Assembly: GCF_009617585.1 (NCBI RefSeq)
Contig: NZ_WIXI01000050.1
Coordinates: 124,001 to 188,000, forward strand
Direction: 5' to 3'
Source: Endobacterium cereale
Lineage (GTDB): Bacteria; Pseudomonadota; Alphaproteobacteria; Rhizobiales; Rhizobiaceae
Length of the DNA: 64,000 nucleotides
The notes below the pieces were generated by a model. That model was given only the letters and a program-made list of their open reading frames with translations, was not told the DNA's origin and searched no databases. This document shows, one piece after another, positions 52,299 through 61,395 of this stretch. The position numbers and the translations under genes were made by a program. Within the stretch, counting starts at the first letter, position 1, and each line of letters begins with the position of its first letter.

Positions 52299-53570
52299 TT
52301 ATGTTTCTTGCACCCCGATCGGTAAGCGTGAATTTCTGCCGAAAGACGATTTTTCAGAGCGGAACTCACCGTCGATGTCTTTTTCCGAGGTCTCGGCAAT
52401 TTTGTAGGCATACGCTGTATCGGTTGTAGGGATACTGATCTGCTGCGTGAGCGACTTTAACGGTACGGTCAATTTTCCCGCTGACTGGCGTAGGAAGTCT
52501 TCTATTCTCCCGGTCCGAATGAAGTTGTTTATAGGTCTCTCGTAAAATTTAAAAATGAGAACAGACAAATATATTCCGAATAAAACTACCGGTATTGCGA
52601 AAAATAACAGTGATAATGCGTTGTCTTTATCAATGTATCTGGAGAACGTGCTGTCCGCGAAAAATATCAATAATTGATGTGACATGTATAGGCTAAAAGA
52701 CGCTTCGCCCAGCAAAACCAGGCGAGGATGTAACAGCATTCTGGAGATTTTTCCTCTTCCTATGGCGAATACGAAAACAGCTATGCTCATAGGAATGATG
52801 TAGTACAGGTCCCATAGAAGTATCTTGTTGATGCGAAATTGAAGGCCAATAAATGTTAATGACGCGACGATAATTATCGCTGATATCTCAAGCATAGTCG
52901 CGATTCTGTATGTTAATTTTATGTCTGTTCGCTTGTATAATTTGTATATTATAATTCCCGTTAGAAAATCCACGAATCTGTATGCAGGATTTATGTAGAA
53001 TTGCCATATTTCGGCGTCCTGGCTTTGTGGCGGTATTTTGGTGGCATGGAAGTATATGAGCCCGATCAGCATAAGCCATGTAATCGCAACATACCTTGTG
53101 CTGATGTGTATGATGAATATGAACATGGTGTAGAAGAATATTTCGTTTGATATGCTCCAGGATACGCCGTTGTACCCGAAATAATATGACGCATCTGGTA
53201 CCCAGCTGTGCATCAATGAAATGTTTGCTGTAAATCTACTGATTGAAAATGTTTGAAATGAAAGGTGGTAGCAATATAAATATGTTGCTACTCCCAATGT
53301 AAGGATGTGAACCGGAAATAATCGTCCTATTCTATTTCTCATGAATGTATATGGACTGTATTGTCCTGAGGATATCTGTCGGTCCGCGCTGTAGCTGATT
53401 ATGAATCCAGAAAGAATGAAAAAGAACGTAACGCCGACAAGCCCGGTGCGTATGACGGGCGATATGAGCTCGATCGTCGGGCTTTGCGACGTATTCCAAA
53501 AGTTAAAGTGGTTCACGAACACGGCGAAAGCAGCAAAAAATCGCAGGGATGTCAGTGCATTAAGGCGCAT
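52299..53570 (-). CDS. Acyltransferase 3 (OafA/YrhL) family membrane protein, AT-rich
   Basis: 423 residues with about ten membrane segments. N-terminal LTSLRFFAAFAVFVNHFNFW contains the family Arg and His (R10, H20), and FFFILSGFIISYS and MRNRIGRLFPVHIL are typical. LGEASFSLYMSHQLLIF closes the core; a polar tail of about 60 residues follows. Such enzymes O-acylate polysaccharides. The gene is visibly AT-rich with codons such as ATA, AAT and TAT, unlike all neighbours, so it is probably acquired by transfer. Confidence 0.88.
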   Translation of the reverse strand: MRLNALTSLRFFAAFAVFVNHFNFWNTSQSPTIELISPVIRTGLVGVTFFFILSGFIISYSADRQISSGQYSPYTFMRNRIGRLFPVHILTLGVATYLYCYHLSFQTFSISRFTANISLMHSWVPDASYYFGYNGVSWSISNEIFFYTMFIFIIHISTRYVAITWLMLIGLIYFHATKIPPQSQDAEIWQFYINPAYRFVDFLTGIIIYKLYKRTDIKLTYRIATMLEISAIIIVASLTFIGLQFRINKILLWDLYYIIPMSIAVFVFAIGRGKISRMLLHPRLVLLGEASFSLYMSHQLLIFFADSTFSRYIDKDNALSLLFFAIPVVLFGIYLSVLIFKFYERPINNFIRTGRIEDFLRQSAGKLTVPLKSLTQQISIPTTDTAYAYKIAETSEKDIDGEFRSEKSSFGRNSRLPIGVQET

Positions 53571-54028
53571 TTCGTGATCCTCGGTTCAAAGAGGCACAAG
53601 GGGCAGGCCTGCCCCTTTTTTATTGAGTGCTTTGTTGGTGCAGTCAATCCTGGGTAGTATTAGTGATCAGTTGAAATTCGATATGGCAAACTCTTTTATT
53701 GAATCATGCCCAACTTTCTTTCGCGTATTGCGATATTGCAACGAGCAGTGCGCTCTCCATGGATGCATGCATGTAGGGCCAATATCATCACGCTCATTGT
53801 CTCGAGGAAAATGATGCTTGGCGCGTTCAGCGTTGCCACAGCTCGGCCGAACGGCGCCTTTGCAATCAAGGCTTTCCTGCACGGCATGAATGTTGTTGGG
53901 GCTCGCCTGTTGAAAATGCCAGTAATGCCTCTGGCCTGAACGCGAGGCTACGTGGCCAGGTTTCGGGCCGTTTCAGCGCTTGCCGGAAATAGTCAAGCCG
54001 CGTCAGTTCCGCCAGGATTGCTTGCGCA
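53571..54028. other. 458-base gap between acyltransferase and LysR genes
   Basis: Contains the palindromic terminator at 53598 and otherwise only short overlapping frames on both strands (for example 53706-53939) without ribosome sites or recognisable domains. Composition changes from AT-rich to GC-rich from left to right. May be a degraded remnant at the edge of the acquired segment. Confidence 0.5.
53598..53621 (+). terminator. Strong terminator with no rightward gene before it
   Basis: AAGGGGCAGGCCTGCCCCTT (53598-53617) is a perfect palindrome ending in a run of six T, oriented rightward. It lies 28 bases upstream of the leftward acyltransferase start, where no rightward gene ends. Confidence 0.65.
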
Positions 54029-54910
54029 TCAAAGTGTCATCATGACGCGCATGCGCTCAACCAATTCGTCAAGAATGGCAATCTTCCGGGCCCCGACAGG
54101 GCGTATCGCGTAATAGGAGACTTCGATTGCCGGCTCGAACGGTATCGCCACAACCTCGGCGCCGGCGGAGCGCAGGCTGGTCTGGTCTACGAGGCCGACG
54201 CCCATGCCGGCCGCCGCGAAATAACAGCAGTTCAACATGGAAGTTTCCATTGTGCTCACCGGTTGATGCTCCTCGATAGAGAAAGCGCGATCGAGCGCGA
54301 GCCTCAAAGGGGAGTTTCTCCCGGGAATGAGCACGCGTTCATCGAGCAGGTCGGCTGGGGTGACGACCTGACGGGAGGCAAGACGGTGATCCGACGTCAT
54401 GGCTGCAACGGCATTCGAGCTGTGCAGAAGCACGGCATTCTTGTCGGCCATCCGGGGCGAGCCGAAAACAAGACCGAGATCATAGCGATTCTGATCCACC
54501 ATGTCCCAGATGTAACGGCTGTTTTCGACATCGATGACAAGTGGAATGTCCAGCCGTTGGCCGATCACGTCAATGATCGCCTTGTGAAGATATGGCCGGA
54601 CGAGAGAGGTGACGCTGCCAATCCGAAGAACCGTATTCTTGTGCAGGCGGATATCGTCCGCAGCCTGCGCGATCTGGTCGAGACCGAGATAGAGCCGCTC
54701 CACCTCGCGATAGAACTGCGTCGCCTCCGCCGTCGGCACCAATCGGGCGCCGACCCGCTCGAACAGTGTCATCTGCACGATGTCTTCAAGGTCGCGGATA
54801 AGGCGGCTGACCGCTGGCTGCGTGACGTTCATCGCGTCGGCAGCAGCCGTGATGCCGCCCGCCATCATAACCGCCCGAAAAGCCTCGACCTGTCTCGGCT
54901 TCAATCTCAT
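54029..54910 (-). CDS. LysR family transcriptional regulator
   Basis: 293 residues. N-terminal helix-turn-helix RQVEAFRAVMMAGGITAAADAMNVTQPAVSRLIRDLEDIVQMTLFERVGARLVPT, followed by a linker helix and a periplasmic-binding-like effector domain (RIGSVTSLVRPYLHKAIIDVI; AAGMGVGLVDQTSLRSA). Divergent, with 132 bases between, from the importer/nucleoside hydrolase operon, which it probably controls. Closest in style to OccR/NocR-type regulators of solute catabolism, by inference. Confidence 0.92.
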   Translation of the reverse strand: MRLKPRQVEAFRAVMMAGGITAAADAMNVTQPAVSRLIRDLEDIVQMTLFERVGARLVPTAEATQFYREVERLYLGLDQIAQAADDIRLHKNTVLRIGSVTSLVRPYLHKAIIDVIGQRLDIPLVIDVENSRYIWDMVDQNRYDLGLVFGSPRMADKNAVLLHSSNAVAAMTSDHRLASRQVVTPADLLDERVLIPGRNSPLRLALDRAFSIEEHQPVSTMETSMLNCCYFAAAGMGVGLVDQTSLRSAGAEVVAIPFEPAIEVSYYAIRPVGARKIAILDELVERMRVMMTL

Positions 54911-55042
54911 CCGTCACTCCTCTCATAACATTTCGGCATGACTTGAGTACAAAATGCAATTTTTCTTCTGTCAGGTAAAACGTTAATTGTTTTCAACCCG
55001 CAGGGAGAGTGCGGCCATGGACAACCCGGAGGAGTCCCAATC
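54911..55042. promoter_or_regulatory. Divergent promoter region, LysR gene / importer operon
   Basis: AT-rich 132-base region (about 54940-54995) between divergent starts. It should hold the LysR-type operator; no T-N11-A dyad was picked with confidence. Confidence 0.5.
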
Positions 55043-56593
55043 ATGAAGTTTTCTGTGTTCGCAGCCGCATTGGCAGCGTCTGTTTTCGCCATGCCGCTCG
55101 CAAGCCAGGCTCGGGACCTGACTGTTGGTCTGTCCGCTTCGACGACGTCCATGGACCCGCAATTCTATGTCGTTGGCCCGAACAGCGCGATGGCGCGCAA
55201 CATTTTCGATGGCCTCGTCAATCAGGACGACAAGCAGCAGATCCAGCCGGCTCTGGCTGTCTCCTGGACGATCGTTGATGACACGACCTGGGAATTCAAG
55301 CTGCGCGAAGGCGTGAAATTCCACGACGGCAGCGATTTTACCGCTGAAGATGTGGTTGCCAGCATCAAGCGCATTCCGCTCGCATCGACCAACAGCCCGA
55401 GCTCGTTTGCTGCTTACGTCAAGGCGATCACCGAAGTCACCGCCGTCGATCCGCTGACGGTACGCATCAAGACGTCGGGCCCGACGCCGCTTCTCCTCAA
55501 CAACCTCAGCCGCATCGCCATGCTGCCGGCCGAGATGGAAAAGGTCACGACCGGTGAAATGAACACCGGCAAGGGTGTCATCGGCACCGGCCCGTTCAAA
55601 TTCGTGTCCTGGTCGCCGGATGACAACGTCGTCGTTGCCCGGAACGATGCCTATTGGGGCGAAAAGGCTGAATGGGACAAGGTGACGTTCCGCGTCTTCA
55701 AGAACCCGAGCGCCCGTGTTGCCGCCATGCTTTCGGGCGATGTCGACATGATCGAGAACATCCCGACCGCGGATACGCGCCGTCTGGAAGCTTCCGATCA
55801 GATGAAGGTCGTCAACATTGCCGGCAACCGTATCATGTATCTGCATATGGACCAGAACCGCGAACAGTCGCCATTCGCCAAGGGTGCCGATGGCAAGAAC
55901 CCGCTGCTGAGTGCCGATGTTCGCCGCGCCCTGTCGCTGTCGATCAACCGCGAAGCGCTGGTCGATCGCATCATGGACGGCCAGGGCGTGCCGGCTGGTC
56001 AGGTCGTGCCGGAAGGCTATTTCGGTTATGACCCGGCCATCAAGGTGGATGCCTACGATCCGAACAAGGCGAAGGAACTGCTGGACAAGGCCGGTTATCC
56101 GGATGGTTTTGCGCTGACCTTTCATGCTTCCAACGACCGTTATCCGAACGACAGCAAGGTTGCGCAGGCGATCGGCCAGTTCTTCAGCCGCGTCGGCATC
56201 AAGACCGAAGTCGCCACCCTGCCGGGCAGCGTCTATTTCACCCGCGCTTCCAACCTCGAATTCTCATTCATCATGGGCGGTGCAGCCGTCGAGACCGGCG
56301 AAGCGTCGGGTGTTCTCGGGCCGATCCTCGAGAGCTACGGCGAAAAGGCCGGTCAGGGCAATCGCGGTCGTTATTCCAACCCGGAATTCGACAAGGCGCT
56401 GAACGACGCCCGTTCGACGCTGGACGATGCCAAGCGCGAGGAACTGCTGAAGAAGGCAACGGAAATCGCCATGGGCGACCTCGGCGTCATCCCGGTCTTC
56501 TATCTGGCCAACACATGGGCGGTGAAGAGCGACATCGATTATGCCGGTCGCTCGGATGGTTACACGCTTCCCTACTACGTGAAGCCGAACTGA
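55043..56593 (+). CDS. Oligopeptide-class ABC transporter binding protein (SBP_bac_5)
   Basis: 516 residues. Signal peptide MKFSVFAAALAASVFAMPLASQA, mature start RDLTVGLSASTTSMDPQF. Family signature WEFKLREGVKFHDGSDFTAEDVVASIKR at about residues 82-110, then GTGPFKFVSW and VRRALSLSINREALVDRIMDG. Proteins of this class bind peptides, nickel, sugars, opines and nucleotide-like compounds. First gene of an operon with a DapA-type lyase and two nucleoside hydrolases, so a nucleoside-like or conjugated ligand is more likely than a plain peptide. GGAGG precedes the ATG. Confidence 0.92.
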   Translation: MKFSVFAAALAASVFAMPLASQARDLTVGLSASTTSMDPQFYVVGPNSAMARNIFDGLVNQDDKQQIQPALAVSWTIVDDTTWEFKLREGVKFHDGSDFTAEDVVASIKRIPLASTNSPSSFAAYVKAITEVTAVDPLTVRIKTSGPTPLLLNNLSRIAMLPAEMEKVTTGEMNTGKGVIGTGPFKFVSWSPDDNVVVARNDAYWGEKAEWDKVTFRVFKNPSARVAAMLSGDVDMIENIPTADTRRLEASDQMKVVNIAGNRIMYLHMDQNREQSPFAKGADGKNPLLSADVRRALSLSINREALVDRIMDGQGVPAGQVVPEGYFGYDPAIKVDAYDPNKAKELLDKAGYPDGFALTFHASNDRYPNDSKVAQAIGQFFSRVGIKTEVATLPGSVYFTRASNLEFSFIMGGAAVETGEASGVLGPILESYGEKAGQGNRGRYSNPEFDKALNDARSTLDDAKREELLKKATEIAMGDLGVIPVFYLANTWAVKSDIDYAGRSDGYTLPYYVKPN

Positions 56594-56620
56594 TACCCGG
56601 ATAAACAGGAGCGATCCGCC

Positions 56621-57502
56621 ATGTCCTTCAGCGGTGTATTTCCCTATCTCGTCTCGCCGATCGATCCGTCCGGCCAGGTGATGCAAGGCGTGCTGACGGA
56701 CCTGGTGGATCATCTGATCGATGCGGGCGTGCATGGTCTGGCGCCGCTCGGCAGCACCGGTGAATTTGCCTATCTCTCCCAGGACCAGAGACGTCGCGTC
56801 GTCGACACGGTGATTTCGGCCAATCGTGGCCGGGTTCCCGTTGTCGCCGGCGTGGCGTCGACCTCGACCGCCGATGCCGTCGCCCAGACGGAATACATGG
56901 TCGAAGCGGGAGCGGACGGCATTCTGGCCATTCTCGAAGCTTATTTTCCGATAAGCGACGAGGGTGTGGAAGCCTATTTCACGGCGATTGCCAAGGCAGC
57001 CAAGGGCCGGCCGGTGGTGCTCTACACCAATCCGCAGTTCCAGCGTTCGGACCTGTCGCTGCCGGTGATCGAGCGGCTGAGCCATATCGACAACATCCGG
57101 TACATCAAGGACGCGTCGACCAATACCGGCCGTCTCCTCTCCATCATCGAGCGCACCCGTGGCCGCATGGAGGTGTTTGCCGCCTCCGCGCATATTCCAG
57201 TGTGTGTGATGATGATCGGCGGCGTCGGCTGGATGGCGGGACCGGCCTGCATCGTGCCCAAGCAGAGCATCGCGCTTTACGAGGCGGCCAAGGCCGCCGA
57301 CTGGGCGCGTGCGATGGAATTGCAGCGACCGATGTGGAAGGTCAACGAGATTTTCGCAAAGTATTCGATCGCCGCCTGCATCAAGACGGCGCTCGACCTG
57401 CAGGGTTTTGCCGTCGGTAGCCCCATGCATCCGCAAATGCCGCTGTCTGATGCGGCGCGGGCGGAAATTGCCGGCGTGTTGCGTGATGTCGGCGCGCTCT
57501 GA
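56621..57502 (+). CDS. DapA/NanA-type Schiff-base lyase
   Basis: 293 residues, (beta/alpha)8 class I aldolase/lyase of the dihydrodipicolinate synthase family. Visible: GSTGEFAYLS (residues 44-53), Tyr135 in VVLYTNP and Schiff-base Lys163 in RYIKDAST, so the catalytic set is complete. Family members condense or split 2-oxo acids (dihydrodipicolinate, sialic acid, 2-keto-3-deoxy acids). Here it lies between an importer binding protein and nucleoside hydrolases, pointing to catabolism of the imported compound and not to lysine synthesis. Substrate unknown. Confidence 0.9.
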   Translation: MSFSGVFPYLVSPIDPSGQVMQGVLTDLVDHLIDAGVHGLAPLGSTGEFAYLSQDQRRRVVDTVISANRGRVPVVAGVASTSTADAVAQTEYMVEAGADGILAILEAYFPISDEGVEAYFTAIAKAAKGRPVVLYTNPQFQRSDLSLPVIERLSHIDNIRYIKDASTNTGRLLSIIERTRGRMEVFAASAHIPVCVMMIGGVGWMAGPACIVPKQSIALYEAAKAADWARAMELQRPMWKVNEIFAKYSIAACIKTALDLQGFAVGSPMHPQMPLSDAARAEIAGVLRDVGAL

Positions 57503-57539
57503 AGCTTTCTTATATCCCAGACATTGAAGGCGTTATTTT

Positions 57540-58502
57540 ATGAAGCCGATTTCGATCATCGTCGATTGTGATCCCGGTATCGATGACACGATTGCGCTCC
57601 TGACCGCATTCGTTTCGCCGGAACTGAACATCCTTGGCATCACGCCGGTTTGCGGCAACCAGCCGCTGGAGCGCACGGTGCGCAACGCGCTGCAGGTCTG
57701 CGAACTCGGAAATCGCACCGATATCCCGGTTTATGCCGGCTGTTTCCGGCCGATGCTGCGCGAGCCGATCCACGGCCAGTTCCATGGCAAGACCGGGCTT
57801 GGCAACACAACGCTGCCGGAGCCGGTGAAAAAGGCGGAAGAAATCACCGCCGTCGATTTCCTCGTCGAGGCGCTCGGCAAGGCTGCCGAGACCGGGGAGC
57901 GCATCACGCTCTGCTGCCTTGGCCCGCTCACCAATGTCGCCGTGGCGCTGCGCATGAAGCCGCAGCTGGCGGACGGTATCGAGCGTATCGTCATGATGGG
58001 CGGCGCCTATCGCGAGCCGGGCAACCGCACGATGACGTCCGAATTCAACGTTCTGGCCGATCCACATGCCGCCCACGTGGTCTTCTCCAGTGGCATTCCG
58101 ATCGTGGCGCTGGCGCTCGACGCCACCCATCAGGTCATGCTGAAGCCGGAACATGTCGCCGAATTTTCGCGCGTCAGCGGCCGGATTTCGCAAACGCTTG
58201 CCGAACTCATGGCCTTCTGGGACCGCAACGACGTGCGCCGTTACGGCTCACGCGGTGGCCCGCTGCATGATCCGCTGGTCATGGCCTATATTCTTGCGCC
58301 GCATCTGTTTGAAACGCAGAAGGCCCGCGTGTTCGTGGAATATGAAAGCGAACTCTGCATGGGCCAGACGATTGCCGACTGGTATGGAAAGAGCGGGCTG
58401 GAGCCGAATGCCGATATCGTCACCAAGGTCGATGCGGATGGCGTGATCGCTTTCTTCCTAGAGCGCCTGTCGCGTTACGCGACCGAAAAGGCCGTCGCAT
58501 GA
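57540..58502 (+). CDS. Nucleoside hydrolase 1 (IunH/RihABC family)
   Basis: 320 residues. Calcium/ribose site IIVDCDPGIDDTIALL (Asp9, Asp11, Asp15, Asp16), the MGGAYREPGNRTMTSEFNVLADPHAA stretch and the late GGPLHDPLVMAY with the Asp ligand. It hydrolyses the N-glycosidic bond of nucleosides to base plus ribose. It overlaps the second hydrolase gene by four bases. The two are clearly paralogous but diverged in the loops around the base, suggesting different base preference. Confidence 0.93.
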   Translation: MKPISIIVDCDPGIDDTIALLTAFVSPELNILGITPVCGNQPLERTVRNALQVCELGNRTDIPVYAGCFRPMLREPIHGQFHGKTGLGNTTLPEPVKKAEEITAVDFLVEALGKAAETGERITLCCLGPLTNVAVALRMKPQLADGIERIVMMGGAYREPGNRTMTSEFNVLADPHAAHVVFSSGIPIVALALDATHQVMLKPEHVAEFSRVSGRISQTLAELMAFWDRNDVRRYGSRGGPLHDPLVMAYILAPHLFETQKARVFVEYESELCMGQTIADWYGKSGLEPNADIVTKVDADGVIAFFLERLSRYATEKAVA

Positions 58503-59479
58503 ACATTCACAAGGTCATCATCGATGCGGATCCGGGTGTGGACGATGCCGCCGCCATCCTGATGGCGCTTGCCTCGCCGGAAATCGAGGTGCTCGGCCTG
58601 TCGATCGTCGCCGGTAATGTGTCGCTCGAGCATACCGTTGCCAATGCCTGCAAGCTGGTGGGCCTGAGTGGTCGTCGCGATGTGCCGGTTCATGCCGGTG
58701 CCAGCGGGCCGCTGGTGCGCGAGCAGGTTTATGGCAAATATGCCCGTATCGGCTCGTTTGACGACAAACTGGTCAAGGCCGGTGATATCGTGCCGTCGGA
58801 CGAAAACGCGGTGCAGTTCATCATCCGTTCGGCGCGGGCTGCCGCAGCCGAGGGTGAACAGATCACCATCTGCGCCATCGGGCCGATGACGAATGTGGCG
58901 CTGGCGCTGATCCAGCATCCGGATGTCGCACGCGGAATCCGCCAGATCGTTTCCATGGGCGGTGCATTTACGGCGCTTGGCCATCGCACGCCCTGGGCGG
59001 AATTCAACATCTATGCCGATCCGCATGCGGCCGAGATCGTTTTCCAGTCCGGTGTGCCGATCGTGCTGATGCCGCTCGACATGACGTTTCAGGCGCTGTT
59101 TACCGCCGAACATTTCGAAAAATTCCGCGCCGGCGGCGAGGCGGGTGCGGCGCTCTACAACCTGTTTTCGACCTTCGACCGCAGCGATGAAAAGCGCTTT
59201 GGTCGTCCGGGCGGGCCGATCCATGATGCGACGACGATCGCATGGCTCATCTGCCCCGAACTGTTCACCAGCCGCGAGGCTTTTGTCGGCGTGCAGGTCA
59301 CCGGCCTGACGATGGGTTATACCTATGCCGATTTCTACAAGAAGATGGACCGGCCGGCCAACGCCACCGTCGTCACCGATGTCGACGAGACCGGGTTCAT
59401 CGCGTTGCTGATCGAGCGCATCGCCCGCCATGGCGGTCAGGCGCTTGGCGGTAAAACTCTGGGAGGCTCACACGCATGA
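58499..59479 (+). CDS. Nucleoside hydrolase 2 (IunH/RihABC family)
   Basis: 326 residues. Metal/ribose motif VIIDADPGVDDAAAILMA (Asp9, Asp11, Asp15, Asp16), GGAFTALGHRTPWAEFNIYADPHAA and GGPIHDATTIAWL with the metal Asp retained. The NRTMTSEFN loop of copy 1 is HRTPWAEFN here, and copy 2 carries a Trp, consistent with different substrates. Overlaps the first hydrolase (ATGA) and, at its 3' end, the permease gene by four bases; the units are translationally coupled. Confidence 0.93.
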   Translation: MNIHKVIIDADPGVDDAAAILMALASPEIEVLGLSIVAGNVSLEHTVANACKLVGLSGRRDVPVHAGASGPLVREQVYGKYARIGSFDDKLVKAGDIVPSDENAVQFIIRSARAAAAEGEQITICAIGPMTNVALALIQHPDVARGIRQIVSMGGAFTALGHRTPWAEFNIYADPHAAEIVFQSGVPIVLMPLDMTFQALFTAEHFEKFRAGGEAGAALYNLFSTFDRSDEKRFGRPGGPIHDATTIAWLICPELFTSREAFVGVQVTGLTMGYTYADFYKKMDRPANATVVTDVDETGFIALLIERIARHGGQALGGKTLGGSHA

Positions 59480-60450
59480 GCGGATATCTCTTAAGCCGGT
59501 CGCTACAGACCGTGCTCACCCTTCTCGTCATGTCGGTTCTGGTCTTTGCCGGCCTCTTTCTCGTCGGCAACCCGGTGGACGTGCTGTTGAGCCCGACCGC
59601 CACGCCCGCCGAGCGTATACAGGTCATCCAGTCTTTTGGCCTCGATAAGTCGGTATGGGAACAGTACTGGATCTTTCTGACCAATGCGCTTTCCGGCGAT
59701 CTCGGCAATTCCTTCGTGTTCAATCAGCCGGCTTTGACGCTGATCCTGAACCGCATGCCGGCAACGCTGGAACTGGCCTTCGTCGCGCTTGCGATGGCGC
59801 TGGTCATCGGCATTCCGCTCGGCGTTTATGCCGGCCTGAAGCCGAAGGGCTTTGTTTCTAAGTCGATCATGACCTTCTCGATCCTCGGCTTCAGCCTGCC
59901 GACCTTCTGGATCGGCCTCGTGATGATCATGTATTTCAGCGTCTATCTCGGCTGGCTGCCGTCATCGGGCCGTGGCGACACCGTCAACGTGCTCGGCGTG
60001 CCGCTCTCCATGTTCACGCTGGATGGCCTGTCGCATCTGCTGCTGCCGGCCTTCAATCTGGCGCTGTTCAAGATCTCGCTGGTCATTCGTCTCACCCGCG
60101 CCGGCGTGATGGAAACCATGCAGCTCGATTTCGTCCGTTTCGCCCGTGCCAAGGGTCTGCCGGAACGCCGCATCGTCACCGTGCATGTGCTCAAAAACAC
60201 GCTGATCCCGCTGATCACCGTCATCGGCCTCGAACTTGGTTCGCTGATCGCCTTTGCCGTCGTCACCGAAACCATTTTTGCATGGCCGGGCATGGGCAAG
60301 CTGATCATCGACGCCATCGGCGTTCTCGATCGCCCCGTCATTCTCGCCTACCTGATGATCACGGTGGTGATGTTCAGCGTCATCAACCTGCTGGTCGACA
60401 TCCTCTATTCGATCGTCGATCCCCGCGTCCGTCTTGAGGGGAACTCGTGA
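59476..60450 (+). CDS. Oligopeptide-class ABC transporter permease (DppB/OppB-like)
   Basis: 324 residues, six membrane segments. Opening YLLSRSLQTVLTLLVMSVLVFAGLFLVG, then LGNSFVFNQPALTLILNRMPATLELAFVALAMALVIGIPLG, and the EAA-type loop ETMQLDFVRFARAKGLPERRIVTVHVLKNTLIPLI. Coupled by overlap to nucleoside hydrolase 2 upstream and the DppC-like permease downstream, an unusual fusion of catabolic and transport genes into one coupled set. Confidence 0.93.
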   Translation: MSGYLLSRSLQTVLTLLVMSVLVFAGLFLVGNPVDVLLSPTATPAERIQVIQSFGLDKSVWEQYWIFLTNALSGDLGNSFVFNQPALTLILNRMPATLELAFVALAMALVIGIPLGVYAGLKPKGFVSKSIMTFSILGFSLPTFWIGLVMIMYFSVYLGWLPSSGRGDTVNVLGVPLSMFTLDGLSHLLLPAFNLALFKISLVIRLTRAGVMETMQLDFVRFARAKGLPERRIVTVHVLKNTLIPLITVIGLELGSLIAFAVVTETIFAWPGMGKLIIDAIGVLDRPVILAYLMITVVMFSVINLLVDILYSIVDPRVRLEGNS

Positions 60451-61391
60451 TGACCGACAACAATTCATCCTCGACCACCTCGGTCCATGCGGCCGCCAAT
60501 AGCGGCGCGAAGTCCGCCGCGCGTTCGCCTGCTGCCGAAGTCATCTACGCCCTGCTGCATGACAAGCTGGCGCTGCTCGGCATCGTGCTGGTGACGATCT
60601 TTATTCTTGCCGCCGTGTTCGCTCCACTGATCGCGCCGCAAAACCCCTATGATCTGGCACAGCTCGATATCCTCGACGGCCGCATGGCGCCGGGTTCGGA
60701 AAGCATGTCGGGCATAACCTATCTGCTCGGCACCGACACGCAAGGGCGCGACCTGTTCAGCGCCATTCTTTACGGCCTGCGCACCAGTATCCTCGTCGGT
60801 CTGTCGAGTGCGGCCATCGCGCTCGTCATCGGTGCCTCGATCGGTCTCACCAGCGCCTATGTCGGTGGCCGCACGGATTCGATCCTGATGCGCATCGTCG
60901 ATATCCAGCTCAGCTTCCCCGCCATCCTGATCGCGCTGATCTTTCTCGCCATCCTCGGTCAGGGCGTCGACAAGATCATTCTCGCGCTGGTCGTGACGCA
61001 ATGGGCATACTACGGCCGCACCATCCGCGGCTCGGCGCTGGTCGAGCGCAAGCGCGCCTATGTCGATGCCGCCCGCTCGATGGCGCTGCCGGATCGCAGC
61101 ATCCTGTTCCGCCATATCCTGCCGAACTGCCTGCCGCCGCTGATCGTCGTCGCCACCATGCGTGTCGCCTATGCGATCATGCTGGAAGCAACGCTGTCCT
61201 TCCTCGGTATCGGCCTGCCGGTCACCGAGCCGTCGCTTGGTCTCTTGATCTCGAACGGCTTCGAATATCTGCTTTCCGGCGATTACTGGATCAGCTTTTT
61301 TCCGGGCATTGCCCTCCTGTTGCTCATCGTCGCGATCAATCTGATCGGCGATGCCCTGCGCGACATCCTCAATCCGCGTCGTGAGGGCTAA
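60450..61391 (+). CDS. Oligopeptide-class ABC transporter permease (DppC/OppC-like)
   Basis: About 313 residues. Ser/Asn-rich N-terminus, then LALLGIVLVTIFILAAVFAPLIAP, YLLGTDTQGRDLFSAILYGLRTSILVGL (the OppC signature) and EAA loop VERKRAYVDAARSMALPDRSILFRHILPNCLPPLIV. GTG at 60447 and ATG at 60450 are both possible starts; the ATG gives a TGATG overlap and eight-base spacing from GAGGGG. Channel partner of the previous gene. Confidence 0.92.
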   Translation: MTDNNSSSTTSVHAAANSGAKSAARSPAAEVIYALLHDKLALLGIVLVTIFILAAVFAPLIAPQNPYDLAQLDILDGRMAPGSESMSGITYLLGTDTQGRDLFSAILYGLRTSILVGLSSAAIALVIGASIGLTSAYVGGRTDSILMRIVDIQLSFPAILIALIFLAILGQGVDKIILALVVTQWAYYGRTIRGSALVERKRAYVDAARSMALPDRSILFRHILPNCLPPLIVVATMRVAYAIMLEATLSFLGIGLPVTEPSLGLLISNGFEYLLSGDYWISFFPGIALLLLIVAINLIGDALRDILNPRREG

Positions 61392-61395
61392 GATC

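Noticed and set aside
53706..53939. 77-codon frame in the gap after the acyltransferase
   Set aside because: No ribosome site, overlapping equally long frames on the other strand, no domain.
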